From positions 3,636,475 through 3,700,474 of the forward strand of contig NZ_CP084028.1 in assembly GCF_020181595.1 (NCBI RefSeq): a stretch of 64,000 nt of DNA, given 5' to 3'. Position 1 is the stretch's first letter. Each line of letters opens with the position of its first letter. Shown one piece after another: positions 44,678-51,440 of the stretch. The notes beneath the pieces were generated by a model. It saw only the letters and a list, made by a program, of their open reading frames with translations. It was not told the DNA's origin and did no database searches. The position numbers and the translations under genes are program-made. The DNA is from [Mycobacterium] vasticus. GTDB taxonomy: Bacteria; Actinomycetota; Actinomycetes; Mycobacteriales; Mycobacteriaceae.

Positions 44678-45523
44678 TCACCGGATGGGCTCGTCACCGA
44701 GCACCGTGGTGCGCAGCATCTCCCGGGGTGAATCCGGGTCATACGGCGCGGCCCGGTGCAGTACGCCGCGGTTGTCCCAGATGACGGTGTCACCCACCGA
44801 CCAGTGGTGCCGGTAGACCCGGCCCGCCACGGTGGCGCGGGTGAGCAATTCGTCGAGCAGCGCCCTCCCCTCGTCGAGATCCATCCCGACGACGTAGTCG
44901 GCGGAGGCGCCCAGCACCAGTGACCGGCGGCCGTCACGGTGCGTCCACACCAGTGGATGCTCGTGGGTGGGCCGGGCCCGCCACCGGGCCAGCTCCTCCG
45001 GTGACGGATCCGGGGTGACCCGCCGCTGGGAGGCCTCCAATGAGTGGACGACGCGCAGCGCGCCGTAGCGTCGCCTCTCGTCGTCGGAGAGCACGTCATA
45101 GGCGGCGTACGAGCTGGCGAATTCCGTCTCGCCGCCGCGCTCGGCGACCTGCACCGCCGAGAGCACGGTGGCCTTCTGCGGGTATTCGTCGCCGGTGGGC
45201 GTGCAGCCGTCGATGTGCCAGTCGAAGGTGGCGCGCAGGTAGCTCGCCGAGGAGTTCTTGGACCGATTCAGCGTGACCGGGTAGATGCCCGCGACCTCGT
45301 GATGGCCGTCCGAGGAGTAGTCGACGCCGCCCAGCCGACCGCAGAACGCGACCTGGGCGCGTGGGTCGATCCGCAGACCGCGGAAGACCAGGACGCCGTT
45401 TGACTCCAACGCCTCCAGTACCGCGGCACCCACGCTGTCGTCAGCAGCCAGGCGCTCCGGGTCGACGCCGAGGACCTCGGCGCCGACCGAGGACGTCAGC
45501 TTGTTGATGGTGAGCAGACTCAT
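44678..45523 (-). CDS. TauD/TfdA-family Fe(II)/2-oxoglutarate dioxygenase
   Basis: Dioxygenase of 281 residues with iron ligands in FDWHIDG (near residue 108) and GVLHRAAPYDP (near 255), and the co-substrate Arg in REMLRTT. It is homologous to the gene at 6460 over its whole length (shared TEFxxxYAAYDxLxDDE and VYRHHWSVGDxVxWDN), so both catabolic clusters carry this enzyme. It sits between the small companion protein and the acyl-CoA dehydrogenases. Confidence 0.87.
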   Translation of the reverse strand: MSLLTINKLTSSVGAEVLGVDPERLAADDSVGAAVLEALESNGVLVFRGLRIDPRAQVAFCGRLGGVDYSSDGHHEVAGIYPVTLNRSKNSSASYLRATFDWHIDGCTPTGDEYPQKATVLSAVQVAERGGETEFASSYAAYDVLSDDERRRYGALRVVHSLEASQRRVTPDPSPEELARWRARPTHEHPLVWTHRDGRRSLVLGASADYVVGMDLDEGRALLDELLTRATVAGRVYRHHWSVGDTVIWDNRGVLHRAAPYDPDSPREMLRTTVLGDEPIR

Positions 45524-45560
45524 CGGCCTGTCCTTTCTGCGGATTTCCCGCCGGCGACCG

Positions 45561-45893
45561 CTACGGGACGGGCCAGCCGGTGCGGATCATGACGGCGTCG
45601 GCGGCGTCGACGGGGGCGGGCTGGCCCATGATCTCCACCGCCATCGCCACCATCACCAGCGAATAGATCAGGTGCAGCAGGTTGACGGCATCCTCGGGAA
45701 GCTCATCCAGCGTGAACTTGTCGCAGTACTCGATCGCCTCTTCCAGGCGCGGAAAGAATGCGTCGTAGAACTGCCGCAGCTCCGGGATAGTGCTGGCCAC
45801 CCTCTGCTCGAAACGTTCGGTCTCGGTTGGCAGGCACCAGGTTTCGGCGAATCGCTCCAGCTCGGCGAACGCGCTGGGCAGCCGCGCGGTCAC
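45561..45893 (-). CDS. Companion protein of Rieske-type oxygenases, copy 1 (unknown family)
   Basis: Protein of 110 residues that I cannot place in a named family. It is homologous to the product of 49713-50042; both share a WCLPxExER motif near residue 20, FYDA near 42, YCDKFxLDxxPED near 55-68 and NLxHLxYSxxxVA near 70-82. Both genes follow a Rieske-type alpha subunit and this one overlaps it by ATGA. The fold looks all-helical. A small subunit, assembly or electron-transfer helper of the oxygenase is the simplest idea. Conserved Cys near residues 20 and 57 and acidic residues could bind metal; this is speculation. Confidence 0.75.
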   Translation of the reverse strand: MTARLPSAFAELERFAETWCLPTETERFEQRVASTIPELRQFYDAFFPRLEEAIEYCDKFTLDELPEDAVNLLHLIYSLVMVAMAVEIMGQPAPVDAADAVMIRTGWPVP

Positions 45894-47116
45894 TGTGCCG
45901 CTCCCGCACGCTCATGGCCGCGCCGGTAGTCGTCCACCCAGTCGACGACCACCTTGTGCAGGTGGCGCACCAGGATCTCCTGATCGCCCAGCGGGAAGTC
46001 GTCGACGATGCCGTACTCCAGGGCGGCCTGGGTGCCGCCGAGCATCCCGGCGTCTTGCAGCGCGAACTCTTTGAGCACCACCGATGCCACCTCGTGCTCG
46101 ATGCGCTCGCGTACCGTGCGGGCCGGATGGAAGTAGGTGTGGGCCTCGAACCGGTGGGTGTTGTGCGAGGTCGGCCAGTAGCGGTAGAGCAGGTACCAGC
46201 CGCCGTAGATGAGGATCTCGGTGTTGGGGAAGATCTGGAAGTTGCTGATCCCCCACGGTTCGATGCCCCCCGGATTCACCCCGGCCGGCAGCTCACCGAT
46301 GTCGGGCGTCTCCCAGGGACCGACCAGCCCGCTGCGGGTGGCCCGCTCGATGGGGTACATGTATTCCGGGGGCAGCAGCCATCGGCGCCGGCCGGCGGTC
46401 GAGACCAGTCGGTGCGGCCCGTCGAGTTGGAAATGGCCGCAGGTGAAACCGGCGTCGGGAACCCGGACTTCGGGCGGCACCTGTTGGGAGTGCAACGCCG
46501 GCACGTGGTAGTACTCCTGAAACGCGTCGGCGAAGATCTTCCAGTTGCTGTTGTTGTGGGCCACCCAGTCGTAGCGCTCGGTCAGCTTCTCGAACGGGTA
46601 GCCGTCGAGGCCGGTGATCATCGGCCCGAGGAACTCGCGCAGGCTCTGGCGCGGCTCGCTGTCGAGGTTGACGAAGACGAATCCGTTCCAGATGTCGCAG
46701 TGCACCGGCATCAGGGCCGCGGTGTCGGCACCGCCGTGCTTTCGGCGGCAACGCCTGCAGGTGATCGCCTCGTCGCGACCGGCGGTCTCGCGATCCGGAA
46801 ACTCACGCCAGACGAGCTTGCTTGCGCACCGCGGGCAGACGTTGTGGAAGGCCCGGATTCCCTCGCCGGTATGGACCAGAAGCACCGACGCCCGGGCGAC
46901 CTCGATCTCCTTGGTGGCATAGCTGCCGGGTTCGGGCACCTCCTCGATGCGGCCGATGTTGAGCCAGGCACGTTTGAACACCGCTTCGCGTTCGAGTTCG
47001 AAGAACTCACGCGATGTGGAGTCGGCGAACGAGACCGGGCCGGTTCCCAGTTCATAGTGCTCGGTCCACGAGCCCTCGGCGGGCCGGCCGGATCGCACCG
47101 AAGACTGTTCTGTCAC
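45890..47116 (-). CDS. Rieske-oxygenase-type alpha subunit with the Rieske site replaced by CxxC...CxxC
   Basis: Protein of 408 residues clearly homologous to the Rieske oxygenase at 50049 along its whole length. Where that protein has C-x-H and C-x2-H, this one has Cys94-Pro-Arg-Cys97 and Cys120-Arg-Arg-Cys123, with 22 residues between. No His remains at the ligand positions, so it should bind zinc, a rubredoxin-like iron, or a different cluster. The mononuclear iron site is kept: FQEYYHVPALH gives His204, His209 and Glu201. It may therefore be an oxygenase fed by another electron route, or a different enzyme. The GTG at 47116 follows GGAGGGG and overlaps the SDR stop. Flanked by the SDR and the small companion gene. 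Confidence 0.88.
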   Translation of the reverse strand: MTEQSSVRSGRPAEGSWTEHYELGTGPVSFADSTSREFFELEREAVFKRAWLNIGRIEEVPEPGSYATKEIEVARASVLLVHTGEGIRAFHNVCPRCASKLVWREFPDRETAGRDEAITCRRCRRKHGGADTAALMPVHCDIWNGFVFVNLDSEPRQSLREFLGPMITGLDGYPFEKLTERYDWVAHNNSNWKIFADAFQEYYHVPALHSQQVPPEVRVPDAGFTCGHFQLDGPHRLVSTAGRRRWLLPPEYMYPIERATRSGLVGPWETPDIGELPAGVNPGGIEPWGISNFQIFPNTEILIYGGWYLLYRYWPTSHNTHRFEAHTYFHPARTVRERIEHEVASVVLKEFALQDAGMLGGTQAALEYGIVDDFPLGDQEILVRHLHKVVVDWVDDYRRGHERAGAAQ

Positions 47117-47871
47117 AACACCGCCCCTCCGTTGACACCGAGTACCTGGCCGGTGATGAAGCCGGCTTCCGGTGAGCACAGGAACCCGACGGCGGCGGCG
47201 ATGTCCGCCCCGGTGCCCAGCCGGCCCATCGGGATGTTGGCGGCGATCTGCTCGTTCGGCGGCAGGTATCCGGCCGCCTGGCCCTGGTGCTGCATGGGCG
47301 TCTCGATACCCGACGGCGGGATGTTGTTGACCGTGATGCCCTGGGCGGCGTATTCGCGGGCCAGCGATTTGGTCAGGGTGATGACCGCGCCCTTGGACGC
47401 GGCGTAGTGCGCGGCGAACGGCGATCCCCGCTGGGCGCTGGACGAGGAGATCATCACGATGCGCCCCCACCCGGCGGCGACCATGTCCGGCAGCGCGACC
47501 TGGCAGCAGTGGAAGGTGCCGGTCAGGTTGACGTCGATGATCCGGGCCCAGGCCTGCGCGGTGATGTCGGCGAAGGCGCAGTAGTCGAAGAGTCCGGCAC
47601 TGGTGACCAGGGCGGCGATCGGGCCGAGCTCGCTGCGCACGTGCGCGAACGCCTCGTCGACCGCGACCCGATCGGTGACGTCCGCCTCGACGCCCAGCGA
47701 AGTCGCGCCCCCGTCCCGCACGTCGTCGGCAACCCGTTGTGCGGCTTGGCCGTTGAGGTCGAGGACGGCGACACGAAACCCGCGCCGGCCCAGTTCGTGA
47801 CAGGTGGCCTCGCCCATGCCCGAACCGCCACCGGTGACCACGGCAACCCGCTGCGGCACCTCAGTGGTCAT
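47113..47871 (-). CDS. Short-chain dehydrogenase/reductase, first gene of the second island operon
   Basis: NAD(P)-dependent oxidoreductase of 252 residues. TGGGSGMG near residue 13, catalytic Ser in MISSSSAQRG near 142, YAASK near 155, and the C-terminal GQVLGVNGGAVL are present. Its promoter overlaps the palindrome at 47931. It probably acts on an alcohol or ketone made by the oxygenases of the operon. Confidence 0.88.
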   Translation of the reverse strand: MTTEVPQRVAVVTGGGSGMGEATCHELGRRGFRVAVLDLNGQAAQRVADDVRDGGATSLGVEADVTDRVAVDEAFAHVRSELGPIAALVTSAGLFDYCAFADITAQAWARIIDVNLTGTFHCCQVALPDMVAAGWGRIVMISSSSAQRGSPFAAHYAASKGAVITLTKSLAREYAAQGITVNNIPPSGIETPMQHQGQAAGYLPPNEQIAANIPMGRLGTGADIAAAVGFLCSPEAGFITGQVLGVNGGAVL

Positions 47872-47926
47872 CGCATCCCCTTCGGCGTCTATCGGCGAAT
47901 CGCAACCCCGGACGTCCTCGCCGAGG

Positions 47927-47956
47927 ATATTATCAAGTACTTGTTATTGATCTCAA
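47927..47956 (-). promoter_or_regulatory. Promoter of the SDR/oxygenase operon
   Basis: On the minus strand TTGAGA (-35, 47956-47951), an 18-bp spacer, and TAATAT (-10, 47932-47927). The palindrome 47931-47946 covers the spacer and touches the -10. Confidence 0.5.
47931..47946. promoter_or_regulatory. Island operator, site 1
   Basis: TATCAAGTACTTGTTA contains the perfect palindrome CAAGTACTTG. It matches site 2 (51383-51398) at 13 of 16 positions. It lies 60 nt above the SDR start and just after the MarR gene, the likely source of its binding protein. Confidence 0.6.
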
Positions 47957-47989
47957 GTGTTGGATGCCCGGGCCCGCCGGGGCGTCGTC

Positions 47990-48442
47990 CTAAGGTTCCA
48001 CGTGGCCGGCGAACAGGGTGTGGCCGGTGCCCTGCTCGACGACCCGGGCCAGCAGCGCGCGCAGCGTGTCCTGCTCCTGCGGGCTCAGCACACCGAACAC
48101 CTGATCGTGGGCGGTGATCGCGTCGGTGACGGCCGCCGACGTCACCGCGCGTCCCTCGTCGGTCAGGTAGGCCCGCAGGATTCGGCCGTGGTGGGGATCC
48201 GGCTTGCGCTCCACCAGTCCGCGGCGCTCGAGCGCGCTCAGGGCCAGTTGCACGCCCTGCGGAGTGATGAGCAGACGACGTGCCAGTTCGGCGCCGGAAA
48301 GCCCCGGTTCTCCGGCGAGTTGGCGCAACAGACCGATCTGGGCGGTACTCACCCCGTGCTCGCTGATCGCCTCGTTCACCGTCGTCAACGAGTAGTAGAA
48401 GGCCTGCTTGAGCAGCCACAGGATGTTGTTGGTGAGATCCAT
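47990..48442 (-). CDS. MarR-family transcriptional regulator
   Basis: Winged-helix regulator of 150 residues (ATG at 48442 behind GGGAGG; a TTG at 48460 is a weaker alternative). The helix-turn-helix lies in LSGAELARRLLITPQGVQLALSALERRGLVERKPDP, with the wing HHGRILRAYLTDEGR. It is the last gene of the operon starting at 51314 and lies between the two operons of the island. Its probable operators are the palindromes at 47931 and 51383, giving autoregulation and coordinated control. The inducer may be a pathway substrate. Confidence 0.85.
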   Translation of the reverse strand: MDLTNNILWLLKQAFYYSLTTVNEAISEHGVSTAQIGLLRQLAGEPGLSGAELARRLLITPQGVQLALSALERRGLVERKPDPHHGRILRAYLTDEGRAVTSAAVTDAITAHDQVFGVLSPQEQDTLRALLARVVEQGTGHTLFAGHVEP

Positions 48443-48456
48443 GTCCCGCCTCCCGG

Positions 48457-49716
48457 TCAACTGCGCTTGTAGACTCGGCCGTCCTTCATGACAAATCGCA
48501 CGTCACCGGTGGTGCCGATGTCCCGGGTCGGATCCCCCGGTACGGCGATGATATCGGCGCAGTAGCCCGGGGCCAGGCGTCCCAGTTCGTGGCCGGCATC
48601 GATGAGATCGGCACTGACGACGGTGGCCGCCCGCAGTGCCTGCACCGGTGTCATGCCGCGCTCCACCAGTGCGCCCAGTTCCTTGGCATTCTGTCCGTGC
48701 GGGATCGCCGGCGCGTCGGTGCCGCACGCGATGCGCACCCCGGCCTCGATCGCCCGGGGCAACATGGCTTTGGCCCGCGGAAACACCTCGGCCGCCTTCT
48801 TGCGCAGCTCCGGAGCGATCCGGTCGACGGCCATGGCATCCGTCAGGTAGGTGGTGGAGACCAGGAAGGTGCCGTGGTCGACCATCATCGCCAGGGTCTC
48901 GTCGGTGGCCAGGAAGCCGTGCTCGATGCAGTCGATGCCCGCGCGGATGCACGCCCGAATCGCGGTGTCGCCGATGGCATGTGCGGCCACCCGTACCCCG
49001 GCGCGATGCGCCTCGTCGGCGATTGCGGCCAGTTCGGCGTCGGAGTACTGCTGGGCGCCCGGGGCGGTGCTGTGCGACATCACTCCGCCGGAGGCCGACA
49101 CCTTGATCAGCTTGGCGCCGTGGCGGACCTGGTAGCGCACGCAGGCGATCACATCCGGAACGCCGTTGGCGATGCCCTCGGCGACCGACAGCGGCATCAC
49201 GCCGGGTGCGAGCCGTTGGAAGACCGTCGGATCCAGGTGGCCGCCGTAGGGCGTGACGGCATGGCCGGCGGGATAGATCCGCGGGCCGGCGTGCCAGCCC
49301 TGGTCGATGGCGCGCTGCAGTGCGACATCCAGCAGGTAACCGCCGGTCTTGACCATCAGCCCCAGGTTGCGGACGGTGGTGAAGCCGGCCTCCAGTGTGG
49401 TGCGTGCGTTCACCGCGGCCCGCAGCGTGCGGTAGGCGGGGTCGTCCTGCACGCCGTGCAGCGGCGTGGGCAGCCCTTCGGGACTACCCGGCCCGCCGAT
49501 GAGCAGGTTGAGCTCCATGTCCATCAGCCCGGGCAGCAGCGTGACGTCGCCGAGGTCGATGTCGTCAGCCGAAACCGGAACGGGCGCTTCGGGATTGACG
49601 GCGGTTATGCGGCCGTCCTCGACCACCACGACGGCGGGTGACCGCACGACACCGGCGTCGATGTCGAGCCATCGATCGGCCCGCAGCACCGAGGTCTCAC
49701 TCACCTGGGGGCTCAC
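48457..49716 (-). CDS. Amidohydrolase-family protein lacking the HxH metal motif
   Basis: Protein of 419 residues of the amidohydrolase superfamily, closest to imidazolonepropionase/prolidase-like members. The usual PGL-I-D-x-H-x-H segment reads LLPGLMDMELNLLIG, with Glu68 and Asn70 where the two metal His should be. Later ligand regions are present: Lys in GAKLIKVSASGG, His in VAAHAIGDTAI and DCIEHG, Asp in ACGTDAPAI. It could hold only one metal or be a changed enzyme. The GTG at 49716 overlaps the stop of the small companion gene by GTGA; another GTG lies at 49704. An amide or lactam bond may be its substrate. Confidence 0.8.
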   Translation of the reverse strand: MSPQVSETSVLRADRWLDIDAGVVRSPAVVVVEDGRITAVNPEAPVPVSADDIDLGDVTLLPGLMDMELNLLIGGPGSPEGLPTPLHGVQDDPAYRTLRAAVNARTTLEAGFTTVRNLGLMVKTGGYLLDVALQRAIDQGWHAGPRIYPAGHAVTPYGGHLDPTVFQRLAPGVMPLSVAEGIANGVPDVIACVRYQVRHGAKLIKVSASGGVMSHSTAPGAQQYSDAELAAIADEAHRAGVRVAAHAIGDTAIRACIRAGIDCIEHGFLATDETLAMMVDHGTFLVSTTYLTDAMAVDRIAPELRKKAAEVFPRAKAMLPRAIEAGVRIACGTDAPAIPHGQNAKELGALVERGMTPVQALRAATVVSADLIDAGHELGRLAPGYCADIIAVPGDPTRDIGTTGDVRFVMKDGRVYKRS

Positions 49717-50042
49717 GGGAACGGCTCGACGATGCACTCGATGACGGCGCCGCCGGAGTCGGGAACTCGGGGCTGCTTCCAGGCTTCGGCCGGGAAGGCG
49801 ACCGTGATCATGGAATACAACAGGTGCATCAGGTTCAGCACGTCCTCGGGCATGGCGTCGAGGCTGAACTTGTCGCAGTAGGCCAGTGCGTCTTCGGCGC
49901 GCGCCGTGATGGCGTCGTAGAACGCCTGCATCTCCGACATGGAACTGTTCAGGCGCTTGGCGTAGCGCTCCGGCTCGGACGGCAGGCACCACTGGCCGAA
50001 CGGCTCGAGGTCGGCGAATTCCTTTGGCAGCATGGCGGTCAC
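49713..50042 (-). CDS. Companion protein of Rieske-type oxygenases, copy 2 (unknown family)
   Basis: Protein of 109 residues, paralog of the 45561 gene with the same motifs: QWCLPSEPER near residue 18, FYDAI near 41, YCDKFSLDAMPEDVLNLMHLLYS near 54-76. It lies 6 nt after an ordinary Rieske oxygenase and overlaps the amidohydrolase start. The repeated pairing with oxygenase alpha subunits, one normal and one altered, suggests that it serves the catalytic rather than the Rieske domain. Confidence 0.75.
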   Translation of the reverse strand: MTAMLPKEFADLEPFGQWCLPSEPERYAKRLNSSMSEMQAFYDAITARAEDALAYCDKFSLDAMPEDVLNLMHLLYSMITVAFPAEAWKQPRVPDSGGAVIECIVEPFP

Positions 50043-50048
50043 AATCCC

Positions 50049-51314
50049 TCAGACCCCGGCCGTAGTGCGCTCGTGTTCGGCGATCCACGCGGCGGTCTCG
50101 GCGTGAAAGTGCCGGATCAGCACCTCTTGGTCGTTGAGCAGGAAGTTGTCCACCACGCCGGTGCCGATCATGGTGTGGGTGGCTTCCAAGGTGCTGGCGT
50201 CCTGCAGCCCGTACTCCTTGAACGACACCGCCGCCAGTTCCTGGGCGACCCGCTCGCGGGGAGTGCGCGGCGGCGGAAAGTACAGCGTGCCCTCGAATAC
50301 GTGCGAGTCGTGCGCGGTCGGCCAGTAGTGGTAGGTCAGATACCAGCCCTGGCCCCAGAACAGGATGGTGAAGTTGGGGAAGATCTGGAACGAATCCAAC
50401 CCCCAGGGAACGCATTTCGCGGGATTGAGGCCGTCGGGCATCGGGCCGATATCCGGCGGGTCCCACGGCCCGAAAAGCCCGCTCTGGCAGATGTCCTCGA
50501 TCGGCTTGCGCATCTCCGACGCCATCTCCCACGCCCTGACGCCCGAGGTGCTCACCAGGCGATGCGGGCCCTCGATCTGGTAGTGCGGTGCCTCGAAGCC
50601 GGCCTGTTCGGCCGCCACCCGAAAGGCCGTCGGCGTCTGGTTCCCGTGCAATACCGGCGCGTGATAGAACTCCTGGAACGCGTCCAGGAACAGCTTCCAG
50701 TTGGAGTTGACCGACGAGCGGTACTGCCACCGCGATGTCATCTGCCCGAATGGGTAGCCCTCCAACGCCGTAACCATCGGCCCGAGGAACTCGCGCAGCG
50801 ATTGCTCCGGGGTGGCGGCGAAGTTGACGAAGATGAATCCTTCCCAGACGTCGCAGTGCACGGCGACCAACCCATAGCGACCCTTGTCCAGGTCGAAGAA
50901 CTCTTCCTCCTGCGGGACAAAGGCCAGATTGCCGTCCAAGTCATAGCGCCAGGCGTGGTACTTGCAGGTGAACTGGCGGCAGTTCCCACTCGCCTCCTCC
51001 AACGGCATGGTGTCCCACACCAACTTGTTGCCGCGGTGTCGACAGACATTGTGATAGGCCTTGATCGCGCCGGATCCGTTGCGCACCAGGATGATCGAGG
51101 TGTTGACCACCTTGAGCTCCCGGGTGAAGTAGCTGCCCTTCCGCGGAACCTGCTCTACCCGACCGACATTCAGCCAGGCCCGCCGGAAGATCGCCGCGCG
51201 TTCCTTCTCGTAGACATCCGGGCTGATGGAGTCGCGGTACGACACCGGTTCGGTACCGAGTTCGGGGTAGTGCTGGGTCCAACTGCCCTCGGGCGGCTTC
51301 GGAAAACGCGCCAC
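50049..51314 (-). CDS. Rieske non-haem iron oxygenase, alpha subunit
   Basis: Oxygenase of 421 residues. The Rieske ligands are Cys91, His93 (NVCRHRGNK) and Cys117, His120 (FTCKYHAW). The catalytic iron site is FQEFYHAPVLH, again with Glu three residues before the first His. GTG at 51314 lies 5 nt after AGGAG; an open frame begins at 51332. The N-terminus (PEGSWTQHYPELGTEPVSYRDS) is shared with the altered protein at 45890 (AEGSWTEHYELGTGPVSFADS), showing a duplication. It is the first gene of an operon with the small companion, amidohydrolase and MarR genes. No beta subunit or reductase is nearby. Confidence 0.9.
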   Translation of the reverse strand: MARFPKPPEGSWTQHYPELGTEPVSYRDSISPDVYEKERAAIFRRAWLNVGRVEQVPRKGSYFTRELKVVNTSIILVRNGSGAIKAYHNVCRHRGNKLVWDTMPLEEASGNCRQFTCKYHAWRYDLDGNLAFVPQEEEFFDLDKGRYGLVAVHCDVWEGFIFVNFAATPEQSLREFLGPMVTALEGYPFGQMTSRWQYRSSVNSNWKLFLDAFQEFYHAPVLHGNQTPTAFRVAAEQAGFEAPHYQIEGPHRLVSTSGVRAWEMASEMRKPIEDICQSGLFGPWDPPDIGPMPDGLNPAKCVPWGLDSFQIFPNFTILFWGQGWYLTYHYWPTAHDSHVFEGTLYFPPPRTPRERVAQELAAVSFKEYGLQDASTLEATHTMIGTGVVDNFLLNDQEVLIRHFHAETAAWIAEHERTTAGV

Positions 51315-51359
51315 AACCACTCCTGTCCTCACGCCGGGTCACGAGTCTCGTCGGCGCCG

Positions 51360-51388
51360 ACGCTATCGAGCGACACCTTTAGTGTCAA
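51360..51388 (-). promoter_or_regulatory. Promoter of the Rieske/amidohydrolase/marR operon
   Basis: On the minus strand TTGACA (-35, 51388-51383), a 17-bp spacer, and TAGCGT (-10, 51365-51360): a near-ideal promoter about 45 nt above the GTG at 51314. The operator 51383-51398 covers the -35. Confidence 0.6.
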
Positions 51389-51398
51389 GTAGTTGATA
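51383..51398. promoter_or_regulatory. Island operator, site 2
   Basis: TGTCAAGTAGTTGATA, matching site 1 at 13 of 16 positions; joint consensus TRTCAAGTASTTGWTA. It overlaps the -35 TTGACA, so binding should repress the operon that encodes the MarR protein itself. Confidence 0.6.
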
Positions 51399-51440
51399 TT
51401 TGGGCGGGATGCCGGCTTCAGGACTTTCTGAAGGACTGGG

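Noticed and set aside
49717..50731. Extended amidohydrolase frame reaching into the Rieske gene
   Set aside because: The extra residues are out-of-frame reading of the Rieske and small companion genes; the GTG at 49716 overlaps the upstream stop in the usual operon manner.
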